Positions 23,887-32,256 of a stretch of DNA of 37,783 nt are shown here, piece after piece. Source of the DNA: Polycyclovorans sp. (lineage in GTDB: Bacteria > Pseudomonadota > Gammaproteobacteria > Nevskiales > Nevskiaceae); assembly GCA_002706265.1 (NCBI GenBank), contig PAKU01000005.1, positions 1 to 37,783 of the forward strand, given 5' to 3'. A program made the translations under genes and the position numbers. Positions within the stretch are counted from its first letter, which is position 1. The number at the start of each line of letters is the position of its first letter. The notes below the pieces were generated by a model. The model saw only the letters and a list, made by a program, of their open reading frames with translations. It ran no database searches and was not told where the DNA came from.

Positions 23887-23913
23887 ACCCTGTCACCCAT
23901 CCGAGAGTTTGCC

Positions 23914-24345
23914 GTGTCCGATCAACCCGAAGTCGCCCCGCAGATTGCCGAACTGATCAAGATGTTTCCGCAGATTGGCTTCCAGAAAGTGCTGGGCATC
24001 GAGGTCGTGGAGACCGTGCCCGACCGCGCCGTGGTGCGCCTGCCGCATCGCATGGACCTGTGCGGCGGCGGCAATGCCCTGCATGGCGGCGTGATCTCCA
24101 GCATGCTCGACCTGACCGGCGCGCTGGCGGCCTGGTCCGGCCACGACATCGCCCGCGGCATGAAAGCCTCAACCGTCACGCTCACCGTGAACTTTGTCGG
24201 CGCCGCGATGGGCACCGCCATCCTCGCCACCGGCGAAGTCCGCCGCCGCGGCAAGGAGCTGATCTTCTGCGACGTGAAAATCGTCGAAGACAGCGATGCG
24301 CGTCGCCTGGTGGCCACCGGCTCGATGATCTACCGCATCGTCTGA
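23914..24345 (+). CDS. PaaI-family hot-dog thioesterase
   Basis: A 143-residue single hot-dog protein. The motif NALHGGVISSMLD (about 54-66) carries the His57-Gly-Gly and the catalytic acid Asp66 of the PaaI group. It should hydrolyse acyl-CoA or aryl-CoA thioesters, freeing CoA from dead-end intermediates. The start is GTG 23914 with GAGAG about 7 bp upstream. It follows the hydratase by 27 bp in the same operon. A second PaaI-type protein is encoded at 34102-34584. Confidence 0.9.
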   Translation: MSDQPEVAPQIAELIKMFPQIGFQKVLGIEVVETVPDRAVVRLPHRMDLCGGGNALHGGVISSMLDLTGALAAWSGHDIARGMKASTVTLTVNFVGAAMGTAILATGEVRRRGKELIFCDVKIVEDSDARRLVATGSMIYRIV

Positions 24346-24394
24346 AGTTGTTTCCCTAAACCCATATTCATCCACACGAAACATTGAGATTGCC

Positions 24395-25195
24395 ATGACC
24401 TACGAAGACTTCCAGTTCCTCAGCTTCGAACACCGCCCCAACGGCGTGCTCGTCATCACCATCAACCGCCCCGAAGTCATGAACGCGACCAATGCGCGCC
24501 TGCACTGGGAATTGACCAAGATCTGGCAGGTGGTGCACGACGACGCCAAGACCAAGGTGGCGGTCATCACCGGCTCCGGCGACCGCGCCTTCTCGGCGGG
24601 TGGCGATCTGGAATGGATCAGCAACATGGTCGGCAATCCCAAGGAAATCTCCGTGGTGATGCAGGAAGCCGCCGATGTCGTCTACAGCATCATGAATTGC
24701 GAGAAGGTCGTCATCTCGGCGATCAACGGCGTCGCCGTGGGCGCCGGTCTTGCCGTCGCCATGTTGGCCGACATCAGCATCATGGCCGAAGAAGCCAAGA
24801 TCACCGATGGCCACGTCAAGCTCGGCGTCGGTGCCGGCGACCACGCCGCCATCATCTGGCCGCTGCTCTGCGGCATGGCCAAGGCCAAGTACTACCTGCT
24901 CACCGCTGAATTCATCGACGGCAAGGAAGCTGAGCGCATCGGCTTGGTCAGCGCCTGCGTGCCGCGCGCGCAGCTCATGGACAAGGCCCTGTCGGTCGCC
25001 GACAAGCTGGCCGCCGGCAGCCAGGGCGCGATCCGCCTGACCAAGCGCTCGCTCAATGGCTGGATGAACATGGCCCGCCCGATCTTTGAAAGCTCGCTGG
25101 CCATGGAGATGCTCTGCTTCCTCGGCGAGGATGCCCCCGAAGGGGTCAAGGCCGTGCGCGAGAAGCGCGCCCCGAAATTCCCCTCCGCGCAGTAA
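24395..25195 (+). CDS. Crotonase-family protein lacking both hydratase glutamates
   Basis: A 266-residue crotonase-fold protein, with FSAGGDL (about 66-72), [13 protein letters not shown] (110-122) and a family-typical C-terminus (REKRAPKF). Aligning with the hydratase at 14357-15118, the position of Glu113 is Ala120 here and that of Glu133 is His140 ([14 protein letters not shown]). Both acid/base residues of enoyl-CoA hydratases are therefore missing, so hydration by the standard mechanism is unlikely. Asp138, His140, Asp149 and His150 lie nearby and could support another chemistry such as C-C hydrolysis, isomerisation or ring cleavage. The fold call is firm and the reaction is open. It is the last gene before a 135-bp gap with two hairpins. 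Confidence 0.9.
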   Translation: MTYEDFQFLSFEHRPNGVLVITINRPEVMNATNARLHWELTKIWQVVHDDAKTKVAVITGSGDRAFSAGGDLEWISNMVGNPKEISVVMQEAADVVYSIMNCEKVVISAINGVAVGAGLAVAMLADISIMAEEAKITDGHVKLGVGAGDHAAIIWPLLCGMAKAKYYLLTAEFIDGKEAERIGLVSACVPRAQLMDKALSVADKLAAGSQGAIRLTKRSLNGWMNMARPIFESSLAMEMLCFLGEDAPEGVKAVREKRAPKFPSAQ

Positions 25196-25200
25196 GACGT

Positions 25201-25284
25201 TGCGGCCGACCGCGCGCGCAAGGTCGCGGGCGGCCGCAAATCCAACAATTTCTGAACCCGATTGCGCACCGCGGTCGGGTTCAG
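25201..25284 (+). terminator. Two tandem hairpins in the 135-bp gap
   Basis: The first pairs 25201-25214 with 25225-25238 (13 of 14 bp; outer arms TGCGGCCG/CGGCCGCA), only 5 bp past the crotonase stop. The second is a perfect 10-bp stem CTGAACCCGA/TCGGGTTCAG (25252-25261 and 25275-25284). A T-run follows at 25308-25313, immediately before the AAGGAAG ribosome-binding site of the next gene. Partial termination or mRNA processing is plausible, splitting the operon here. Confidence 0.45.
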
Positions 25285-25330
25285 GCGGCGGGTCGCGCCG
25301 GACTCTATTTTTTCTTAAGGAAGATCGAAC

Positions 25331-26494
25331 GTGAACTTTGAACTGAGCAGCGAGCAGCGCATGATTCTGGAGTACGGCGACAAGGTCTCGCAGCAGTACG
25401 ACCGCCGCTACTGGATGAGCTACGCCGAAAAGCACGAGCCGCCCAAGGAATTGCTTGCCCAGGTGGCCTCCGACGGCTTTCTGGGGCTCATGGTGCCCGA
25501 GGCTTACGGCGGCGCCGGCCAGGGCATGATGGAAATGGCCCTGTTCATGGAGGGTCTGTCCAATAACGGCATTCCGCTGCTCAGCCTGGTGGTCAATTCC
25601 ACCATGTCGCTGGCGCTGATTGCCATGCACGGCACCGAAGAGCAGAAGCAGAAATATCTGCCGGCGGCCTGCCGCGGCGAGATCAAGTTCTGCTTCGCCA
25701 TCACCGAGCCCGACGCCGGCTCCAACACCATGGAAATCACGTCCATTGCGCGGCGCGACGGCAAGGGCTTCAAGCTCAATGGCCAGAAGACCTACATCAC
25801 CGACGCCGACTCTGCCGATTACGCCCTGGTGGTCAGCCGCACCAAGCCGCACGGCGAGGTCAGCCGCAAGACCGACGGCTTCACCCTGTTCATCGTCGAC
25901 ATGCGCGCCAAGGGCGTGAGCAAGACGGTGATTCCGGTCAGCATCCCCATGCCGGAGTCGCAGTGGCAGGTGTTCTTCGACGACGTGGAACTGACCGAGG
26001 CCGACGCGCTGGGCACCGTCGACGAAGGCTTCAAGATTCTGTTCGACACCCTCAACCCTGAACGCATCATCCTGTCCTCGCTGTGCGTCGGCGTCGGTCG
26101 TTTCGCCCTGCGCAAGGCCGTGGCCTATGCCAACGAGCGCAAGGTGTTCAACAAGGTGCCGATCGGCGCCTACCAGGGCCTGCAGCATCCGCTGGCGGTG
26201 GCCTATTCCGAAATCGAGATGGCGGGGCTGATGACGCACAAGGCCGCCTGGGCCTTTGACAATCGTCTGCCAGCCGGCGAATTCGCCAACATGGCGAAGT
26301 ACGCGGCAGCCGAGGCCGGCATTCACGCGGTGGACGCGTCGCTGCAATGTTTTGGGGGCAACGGCTTCACCAAGGAATACGGCATTTTCGATCTGTACCC
26401 CGTGGTGCGTCTGCTGCGCACCGCGCCGCTGAACCGCGAAATGGTGCTCAACTACATCGGCGAAAAGGTCATGGGCCTGCCGCGCTCGTACTGA
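25331..26494 (+). CDS. Acyl-CoA dehydrogenase, relocated catalytic Glu
   Basis: A 387-residue acyl-CoA dehydrogenase and paralogue of the one at 18573. It carries CFAITEPDAGSNT (substrate loop and FAD contact), QCFGGNGFTKEYG and the shared ending EKVMGLPRSY. There is no Glu in the usual C-terminal motif. The Glu in TLNPER corresponds in place to the base of isovaleryl-CoA dehydrogenase and is the likely catalytic residue. The ribosome-binding site AAGGAAG lies 7 bp before the start codon, which is GTG. Its stop overlaps the CoA-transferase start by one base, so the two are coupled. It would introduce a 2,3-double bond in an acyl-CoA, with ETF as acceptor. Confidence 0.93.
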   Translation: MNFELSSEQRMILEYGDKVSQQYDRRYWMSYAEKHEPPKELLAQVASDGFLGLMVPEAYGGAGQGMMEMALFMEGLSNNGIPLLSLVVNSTMSLALIAMHGTEEQKQKYLPAACRGEIKFCFAITEPDAGSNTMEITSIARRDGKGFKLNGQKTYITDADSADYALVVSRTKPHGEVSRKTDGFTLFIVDMRAKGVSKTVIPVSIPMPESQWQVFFDDVELTEADALGTVDEGFKILFDTLNPERIILSSLCVGVGRFALRKAVAYANERKVFNKVPIGAYQGLQHPLAVAYSEIEMAGLMTHKAAWAFDNRLPAGEFANMAKYAAAEAGIHAVDASLQCFGGNGFTKEYGIFDLYPVVRLLRTAPLNREMVLNYIGEKVMGLPRSY

Positions 26495-27714
26495 TGCCCA
26501 CCCCGTCGCCCAAGGCTGCCCCCAAATCCCCCAGCGGTGCGCTCACCGGCATCCGGGTGGTTGACCTGTCACGCGTGCTGGGCGGGCCGTACTGCACGCA
26601 GATCCTGTCCGATCATGGCGCCCGCGTGGTCAAGGTCGAGCCGCCGATGGGCGACGAGACCCGCACCTGGGGGCCGCCGTTCGTCGAGGGCACCGCTTCA
26701 TATTTTCTCGGCGTCAATCGCAACAAGCAGGACATCGTGCTGGACCTCTCGCGGCCGGAAGGCCGCGAGGCGGTTTTGCGCCTGCTTGCCGATGCCGACG
26801 TGCTGGTCGAAAACTTCAAGACCGGCACGATGGAGAAGTGGGGCCTGGGTTTCGAGGAGGTGCTGCGTGAACGCTTCCCCCGGCTGATTCATTGCCGCGT
26901 GTCCGGCTTTGGCGGCGATGGCCCGCTGGGCGGCGCGCCCGGATACGACGCGGTGGCCCAGGCCATGGGGGGGTTGATGAGCGTCAACGGTGACCCCGCC
27001 AGCGGCCCGACGCGCATCGGCATTCCCATCGTCGACATGACCACCGGGCTCAACGCGGTGATCGGCATCCTGCTGGCCCTCGCCGAGCGGCAGCGGTCCG
27101 GGCAGGGGCAGTTTGTCGAGGCCACGCTGTTCGACACCGCCGTGGGCCTGCTGCATCCACACGCGGCCAACTGGTTCGTCAACGGCCAGGTGCCGGTGCT
27201 GGCCGGCAGCGGCCATCCCAACGTGGTGCCCTACGACAAGTTCGAGACCCGCAGCGGCGAAGTGTTTCTGGGCATCGGCAACGACGGGCAGTTCCGCAAG
27301 TTCTGCGCGTTCGTGGGCGCTCCGGAGCTGGCCACCGACGCGCGCTATGCCAGCAACGGCGAGCGCAACCGCAATCGCATTGCGCTGCGCGCCTCGATTG
27401 AAACCCTGCTGGCAGATCGGGATGCGGCAGAACTGTGCGAGGGCCTGCTGAAGGCCGGCATCCCGGCAGGGCCGGTCAACCAGTTGCCGCAGGTCTTGCA
27501 GCACCCGCACACGCTGCATCGCGAGATGGTGGTGGAGTTCGACAACGGGCAGCGCGGGCTGGGCATTCCGGTGAAGCTGTCGCGCACGCCGGGATCGGTG
27601 CATGCGGCGGCCCCCACGCTGGGCCAGCACACGCGAGAGGTGTTGCTGGGGCTGGGGTATTCCAGCACCGAGGTCGACGCGATGATCGAGCAAGGCATCG
27701 CACGCGCCCCCTGA
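26494..27714 (+). CDS. CaiB/BaiF family CoA-transferase
   Basis: A 406-residue class III CoA-transferase moving CoA between carboxylic acids. The N-terminal GIRVVDLSRVLGGPYCTQILSD-type region is characteristic. The catalytic Asp that forms the acyl anhydride is Asp181 in IPIVDMTTG. The start ATG at 26494 overlaps the acyl-CoA dehydrogenase stop (TGATG). A longer in-frame start at 26347 would lie inside that gene and is unlikely. Members of this family activate carnitine, bile acids or racemise 2-methylacyl-CoA; the last would pair well with R-specific beta-oxidation, but the exact role is not visible. It closes the plus-strand operon before a strong hairpin. Confidence 0.92.
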   Translation: MPTPSPKAAPKSPSGALTGIRVVDLSRVLGGPYCTQILSDHGARVVKVEPPMGDETRTWGPPFVEGTASYFLGVNRNKQDIVLDLSRPEGREAVLRLLADADVLVENFKTGTMEKWGLGFEEVLRERFPRLIHCRVSGFGGDGPLGGAPGYDAVAQAMGGLMSVNGDPASGPTRIGIPIVDMTTGLNAVIGILLALAERQRSGQGQFVEATLFDTAVGLLHPHAANWFVNGQVPVLAGSGHPNVVPYDKFETRSGEVFLGIGNDGQFRKFCAFVGAPELATDARYASNGERNRNRIALRASIETLLADRDAAELCEGLLKAGIPAGPVNQLPQVLQHPHTLHREMVVEFDNGQRGLGIPVKLSRTPGSVHAAAPTLGQHTREVLLGLGYSSTEVDAMIEQGIARAP

Positions 27715-27723
27715 ATCGCGGTC

Positions 27724-27757
27724 CGGCACTGCCGCGTCGTGTTGCGCGGCAGTGCCG
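27724..27757. terminator. Bidirectional terminator between convergent operons
   Basis: A perfect 13-bp stem (27724-27736 with 27745-27757, core CGGCACTGCCGC/GCGGCAGTGCCG) with an 8-nt loop. It is 9 bp past the CoA-transferase stop and 19 bp from the stop of the convergent hydrolase. There is no T-run on either strand. Confidence 0.6.
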
Positions 27758-27775
27758 CCGGTGCGGGCAGATCAG

Positions 27776-28972
27776 TCAGCGCGCGGCCAGCGCGGGCTGA
27801 TCCGGCGCATCGGGATGCACGTTGCGGTCCATGAACTTCTTCATCAGCCGCAGGTAACGGCCCTGTTGCAGGTGCAGCAGGTGATTGCCGGGAAACCAGT
27901 GCACATCGCTGCCCGCCCAGTGCTGATGCAGCAGGCTGACGAAGCGCGGTGAGGTAAAGCGGTCTCCGGCGCCGCCAATCACCATCAGGCGCCCGGCGTC
28001 GAGACGGGGTGGACGGCTGAGCGGACTGTGCAGGGCCATGCTTTGCCGCAGCTCGGAAAAGGTCCAGCCGTCGGTCAGCACCGAGCGGCGCATGAGGCCG
28101 CCCAGAGGCTGCCATTCCATCGCCATGTCGGCGGCCGCGACCACCGGCGAATTGGGAATCGCAAACGCCAGGCGGGATTCGACCGTGCTCAGCATGGCGG
28201 TCATGTAGCCGCCCAGGCTCAGGCCGGAAATGCCCACCTGCGGTGCGCCGCGGTTCAGCAACTCCTGCGTCCACACCCGCAGGTCGCTGACCCCCTGCAG
28301 CATCGATTCATTGGTGCGCGCGAGGCCGCCGCCGAAAAACCCGTAGCCGCTGTAGGGATGCAGCCGCTCCGCGCGCGGCCCATGGAAGGGCAGGCTGGGC
28401 AGCAGCACGTCGTAGCCCATGCGGAACAGCCACGGCAGGCAGAACGCACGGCTGTTCACACGCGGATCGTCGAGCAGGTAGCCATGCACGAAGATCAGCG
28501 TCGGTCGCGGCTTGCCCATCGGCCGGCGAATGTACAGCGCGGTGGCGCGGCGGTTGCGTTCGTTGCGGGCGTAGTCCTCGCGCAGCGCCGGGTTGAGCGG
28601 CTCGAAGGGGCTGTCGAAGCTCAGGCGTTCGCACACCGCCTCGCCAAAGCCCAGGCCCCAGCCCGAGGACTTGCGCGTCCGCACCGGCACGGCCGGCGGC
28701 GCGACGTATACCTGGTCGGCGTCGGCATCGGCCAGCGGCGCATAGAAGCGGAGCCGCTCGCGCTCGATGGCGCGGGCGCGCGGCGTGCCGAGGCTGGGCA
28801 TCAGGGCCAGGGCCATCACCGAGCCCAGGGCGGTGCGCGCCACCTGATCGACGGCCGCAGTCGTGAGCACCTTCAGTGGATCGCTGCGGTCGAGCAGGGT
28901 GGCGTAGGGATGCTGGTAGTAATCCGCAGGCAGGGTCTGCCACCAGGGGCGTGCAGCGGTGGTCGAGGTCAT
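27776..28972 (-). CDS. Alpha/beta hydrolase, large type
   Basis: A 398-residue alpha/beta hydrolase with the strand-turn FVHGYLLDD (about 161-169), the nucleophile elbow GISGLSLGG (Ser252), an acid region GGAGDRFTSP and a late His in GNHLLHL. A long N-terminal region of about 150 residues precedes the catalytic core. No signal peptide is visible. It differs from the two HSL esterases in lacking HGG and GDSAGG. An esterase or thioesterase role is possible. It is the last gene of the minus-strand operon, 12 bp after the TesB gene, and has no clear ribosome-binding site. Confidence 0.85.
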   Translation of the reverse strand: MTSTTAARPWWQTLPADYYQHPYATLLDRSDPLKVLTTAAVDQVARTALGSVMALALMPSLGTPRARAIERERLRFYAPLADADADQVYVAPPAVPVRTRKSSGWGLGFGEAVCERLSFDSPFEPLNPALREDYARNERNRRATALYIRRPMGKPRPTLIFVHGYLLDDPRVNSRAFCLPWLFRMGYDVLLPSLPFHGPRAERLHPYSGYGFFGGGLARTNESMLQGVSDLRVWTQELLNRGAPQVGISGLSLGGYMTAMLSTVESRLAFAIPNSPVVAAADMAMEWQPLGGLMRRSVLTDGWTFSELRQSMALHSPLSRPPRLDAGRLMVIGGAGDRFTSPRFVSLLHQHWAGSDVHWFPGNHLLHLQQGRYLRLMKKFMDRNVHPDAPDQPALAAR

Positions 28973-28984
28973 GGGCGTAGGGCT

Positions 28985-29887
28985 TTAACGGGTATGCAGG
29001 GGGCGGATCAGCCCGTCTTGGGCGCTGGAGGCCACCAGCCGGCCGGCGCGGTCGTAGATGGCGCCGCGGACGAAGCCGCGGGCGTTCTGCGCGGTGGGTG
29101 AGTCCATCACGTAGAGCAGCCATTCGTCGGCCCGCAGCGGGCGGTGGATCCACAGCGAATGATCGACCGTGGAGGGCTGCATGCTGGGGGCGTACCACGG
29201 CACCCCGTGCGGCCGCAGCGAGGTGCCGAGAAAACACAGGTCGCTGGCGAAGGCGAGCAGCGCGTAGTGCAGCCGGGGGTCGTCGGGCACCGTCCGGCAG
29301 ACGCGGAACCAGTGTGCGTATTCCGGCGGGCGGATCTTGTCGCCGAACACGCTGTCGGGTTCCAGCGGATGCACGTCCAGGCCCATGCGCTGGGTCATGC
29401 TGACTTCCAGCATCGAGTGCGGCACCGTGCCGGTTTGCTGCACCCAGTCGGCCAGCAGGCTGCTGGTACTGGCCAGCGTTTCCGGCTCCGGCGCGGGCGG
29501 CATTTCGATCTGGTGCTCGAAGCCTTCTTCCGTGCGATGGAACGAGGCCATCAGGCTCAGGATCACCCGCCCGTTCTGCAGCGCATTGACGCGGCGCGCC
29601 GAGAAGGCGCCGCCGTCGCGCAGGCGCTCCACCTCGAAGTCGACGGGATCGTCCGGGGTGCCCGGCAGCAGGAAGCAGGCGTGCAGCGCATGGGGTGCGC
29701 GATCGTCCACGGTGAGCTGCGCGGCCATCACGGTCTGCGCGAAGATCTGGCCGCCGTAAAGGCGACGGCGACCGAACTCGCGCGGCTGCGCGCGGAAGCG
29801 ATCGGTGCCGACGGTCTTGAGGTCGAGCACCCCAAGCACTTCGGCGACGGCGTCCGGTGTGGCGGGGGGAGGGGTCATGAGGTTCAT
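28985..29887 (-). CDS. tesB: Acyl-CoA thioesterase II
   Basis: A 300-residue double hot-dog thioesterase of the TesB type, hydrolysing acyl-CoA to free acid and CoA. RLYGGQIFAQ near residue 42 is the N-terminal family motif. The catalytic triad of E. coli TesB (Asp204, Thr228, Gln278) is matched with identical spacing by Asp206 (FASDLCF), Thr230 (STVDHS) and Gln280 (SAQDG). I chose ATG 29887 (MNLM). An in-frame ATG at 29911 would overlap the VWA gene stop and is also possible; neither has a clear ribosome-binding site. The gene may limit acyl-CoA build-up or recover CoA when catabolism stalls. Confidence 0.93.
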   Translation of the reverse strand: MNLMTPPPATPDAVAEVLGVLDLKTVGTDRFRAQPREFGRRRLYGGQIFAQTVMAAQLTVDDRAPHALHACFLLPGTPDDPVDFEVERLRDGGAFSARRVNALQNGRVILSLMASFHRTEEGFEHQIEMPPAPEPETLASTSSLLADWVQQTGTVPHSMLEVSMTQRMGLDVHPLEPDSVFGDKIRPPEYAHWFRVCRTVPDDPRLHYALLAFASDLCFLGTSLRPHGVPWYAPSMQPSTVDHSLWIHRPLRADEWLLYVMDSPTAQNARGFVRGAIYDRAGRLVASSAQDGLIRPLHTR

Positions 29888-29903
29888 AGGTGTGAGAGAG
29901 CCT

Positions 29904-31307
29904 TCAGCCATTGCTGCCGGTGTTGCGCAGCAGGTTGTCGACGGCGCGCTCGAGTTGCACCAGGGTGCCGCACTCGCGAACGGTGTGGCAGCAGGGCGCA
30001 TAGCGCGGCATTTCGGAGTCGCCCAGCGCCCAGAAGCTGCGGGGCTCGGGGTTGAGCCAGACCACCCGGCGCGCGCGCTTGTGCAGGTCGCGCATCACCT
30101 GCACCTCGGGTTCGGCGTGGTTGTTGCGACCGTCGCCCAGCATGATGACGGTGGTGCGACGGTCGACCTTGGCCAGTTCCTGGGTCGCGAAGTCGCGCAG
30201 CATGGTGCCGTAGTTGGTGCCGGTGCCGCCCACCTGGTCGAGCACCCGCTCAATGGCGATGTGCGGCGGATCGCGGTCGAAGTGGCCCGACACGTCCACC
30301 AGCCGGTGGGTGAAGGCGAAGCTGCGCACGTCGGGCAGCACGTCGCGCAGGCCGTACAGCAGCAGCAGCAGAAATCGCGCGTAAGAGGCCACCGAGCGCG
30401 ACACGTCGCAGATGGCGATGACCTTGGGCTTGCTGATGGGTCGGTTCTTCCAGCGTGTCTCGAACAGCACGCCGCCGTAGGCGACATTGCGCGCCAGCGT
30501 GCGCCGCACGTCGAGCACGCCGCGCCGCTGGCGGCGCTGGCGCAGCGCGTGGCGGGTGGCCAGCCGGCGCGCCAGCTTGTGGATCAGGCGCAGCATGCGG
30601 TCGAAGTCGCGGCGCTCGATGCTCGACAGGCGCTGGGTGCTCAGCGTGGTGTCGCGCAGCTTCTCGGTGGCGGACTTGCCGTACAACACCAGGCGCCGCG
30701 CAACGTGGTCGCGCACCTCCTCGAACAGGCGCCCGCGCGCCGCGTGCAGGCGTGAGATGCGTGATTCGGTGGCCGCCGAGCGCGAGGGCTGGGCGGCGAG
30801 GGCGTGTTCCTCGGCGATCAGGTCGCCGGCGCCCATGGCGTCCAGCATGCGCCGCGTGTACAGGCCCCGCTGCGTCGGCAGCCAGGCGCCGGTGATGCCG
30901 ACCTGCTGCTCGGCGGCGCGCAGGCGCCCGGCAAGGCCCGCGCGGTCGGCGGTCTCGATCATGCGCAGTAGAACGTCGGTGGGCGTTCGGGCGTCGCCCG
31001 ACGGCGGGGCCTTGCCGTTGGCGGCGTTGCCGTCGTCGTCACCCGGTTCGGTTTCGGGGGTTTCGGCGGTTTCGGGCAGCCCTTCGCCAAACATCGTGAA
31101 CGAGAAGTAGCGCTCGAACACGTCGTCGAAAATGGCGCGGCCCGGCTCGGTCTTCGCCAGCGTGGCGCCCAGGGCTTCGCGCAGGCGGTCGCGATCGTCC
31201 AGCCCGACGATGCGGGCGGCGCGATAGGCGTCCACGCACTCCGACAATCCCGGCTCCAGGCCACTGCCGCGCAGCGCCAGCACGAACTCCTCAAGCGCGC
31301 GCTGCAT
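29904..31307 (-). CDS. VWA-domain protein, CoxE-like
   Basis: A 467-residue protein of the CoxE type with a C-terminal von Willebrand factor A domain. The MIDAS metal site is visible as DVSRS (Asp301, Ser303, Ser305), a following Thr in GTGTNYG and a late Asp in MLGDGRNN. An acidic, low-complexity linker is near residues 79-105 (ETAETPETEPGDDD), and the middle region is Arg-rich. Its start overlaps the MoxR gene end by 17 bp. MoxR/VWA pairs act as chaperones inserting metals or activating complexes, as with CoxD/CoxE of CO dehydrogenase. No CO dehydrogenase is present here, so the client is unknown; the diiron-like PF10118 proteins are one candidate. Confidence 0.9.
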   Translation of the reverse strand: MQRALEEFVLALRGSGLEPGLSECVDAYRAARIVGLDDRDRLREALGATLAKTEPGRAIFDDVFERYFSFTMFGEGLPETAETPETEPGDDDGNAANGKAPPSGDARTPTDVLLRMIETADRAGLAGRLRAAEQQVGITGAWLPTQRGLYTRRMLDAMGAGDLIAEEHALAAQPSRSAATESRISRLHAARGRLFEEVRDHVARRLVLYGKSATEKLRDTTLSTQRLSSIERRDFDRMLRLIHKLARRLATRHALRQRRQRRGVLDVRRTLARNVAYGGVLFETRWKNRPISKPKVIAICDVSRSVASYARFLLLLLYGLRDVLPDVRSFAFTHRLVDVSGHFDRDPPHIAIERVLDQVGGTGTNYGTMLRDFATQELAKVDRRTTVIMLGDGRNNHAEPEVQVMRDLHKRARRVVWLNPEPRSFWALGDSEMPRYAPCCHTVRECGTLVQLERAVDNLLRNTGSNG

Positions 31308-32256
31308 GAACCTGCGCGGCGTTGCGGGTCGCCTGCATCACCTGCGGCAGGGCGGCCAGCGCGGTGGCGACATCTTCCTCGTGCTTGAGCAGCGTGGTGA
31401 GCGTGTCGCGCACCAGGTCTTCGCCCAGTTCGTCGGCGTTGAGCAGCACCAGCGTGCGCGCCCAGTCCAGCGTCTCGCTGACCGCAGGATGCTTCTTCAG
31501 GTCCAGCGCGCGCAGGCCGTGAACGAAAGCGACCAGGCGGGTCGCCAGATACGGTGCCAGCTCGGGCACGCGGGTCTGCACGATCTGCCGTTCCAGCGCC
31601 GCCTCTGGATAGGGAATGTGCAGGTGCAGGCAGCGGCGGCGCAGCGCGTCGGACAACTCGCGCGCGCCGTTGCTGGTCAGCAGCACGATCGGGCGCACTT
31701 TGGCGCTCACCGTGCCGAGTTCGGGCACCGAGATCTGGTAGTCGGACAGCAGTTCGAGCAGGAAGGCCTCGAACTCCGGGTCGGCCTTGTCGATCTCGTC
31801 CACCAGCAGCACGCAGCCCGCGGGTTCGCGAAGGGCGCGCAGCAACGGCCGGGGTTCGAGAAAGCTCTCGGAATAGAACAGGTCGTCGTGGGCGTGCAGC
31901 TTCTCCAGCGCCTTTTCCAGCGTGGCCGCGCCCTGCATCAGCTCGCCGAGCTTGTCGCGCAGAATCTGCGTGTAGAGCAACTGCTTGCCGTACTTCCATT
32001 CGTACAGCGCCTTGGACTCGTCCAGGCCCTCGTAGCACTGCATGCGCACCAGCGGCACATCGAGCAGCGACGCCATCGCCTTGGCCAGTTCGGTTTTGCC
32101 GACGCCGGCGGGGCCTTCGACCAGCAGCGGCTTTTCGAGGTGCAGGCCCAGATACACGGCCGTGCCGATGCGTTTGCTGGCGATGTATTGCTGGGTTTCA
32201 AGGCCCGCGAGGAAGTCCTCGGGGCAGGTGTAGTGGGGGGCGTGAAGGGTTTTCAT
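31291..32256 (-). CDS. MoxR-family AAA+ ATPase
   Basis: A 321-residue AAA+ ATPase of the MoxR group. Walker A is GPAGVGKT (about 48-55), Walker B is LLVDEID (about 150-156), and the sensor-1 region is LLTSNGARELSDALRRRC, which also carries arginine-finger-like residues. It would couple ATP hydrolysis to remodelling of a target through the neighbouring VWA protein. Its ATG shares a four-base overlap (ATGA) with the stop of the acyl-CoA synthetase at 32253, and its end overlaps the VWA gene. The tight overlaps show that it is a true operon member, not an insertion. Start 32256 is chosen because the in-frame upstream codons belong to the synthetase in another frame. Confidence 0.93.
   Translation of the reverse strand: MKTLHAPHYTCPEDFLAGLETQQYIASKRIGTAVYLGLHLEKPLLVEGPAGVGKTELAKAMASLLDVPLVRMQCYEGLDESKALYEWKYGKQLLYTQILRDKLGELMQGAATLEKALEKLHAHDDLFYSESFLEPRPLLRALREPAGCVLLVDEIDKADPEFEAFLLELLSDYQISVPELGTVSAKVRPIVLLTSNGARELSDALRRRCLHLHIPYPEAALERQIVQTRVPELAPYLATRLVAFVHGLRALDLKKHPAVSETLDWARTLVLLNADELGEDLVRDTLTTLLKHEEDVATALAALPQVMQATRNAAQVHAARA

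Noticed and set aside
24368..26347. A 659-codon open frame on the minus strand opposite the crotonase and acyl-CoA dehydrogenase.
   Set aside because: Same composition bias, no recognisable motif, no ribosome-binding site; the plus-strand genes have full catalytic motifs.
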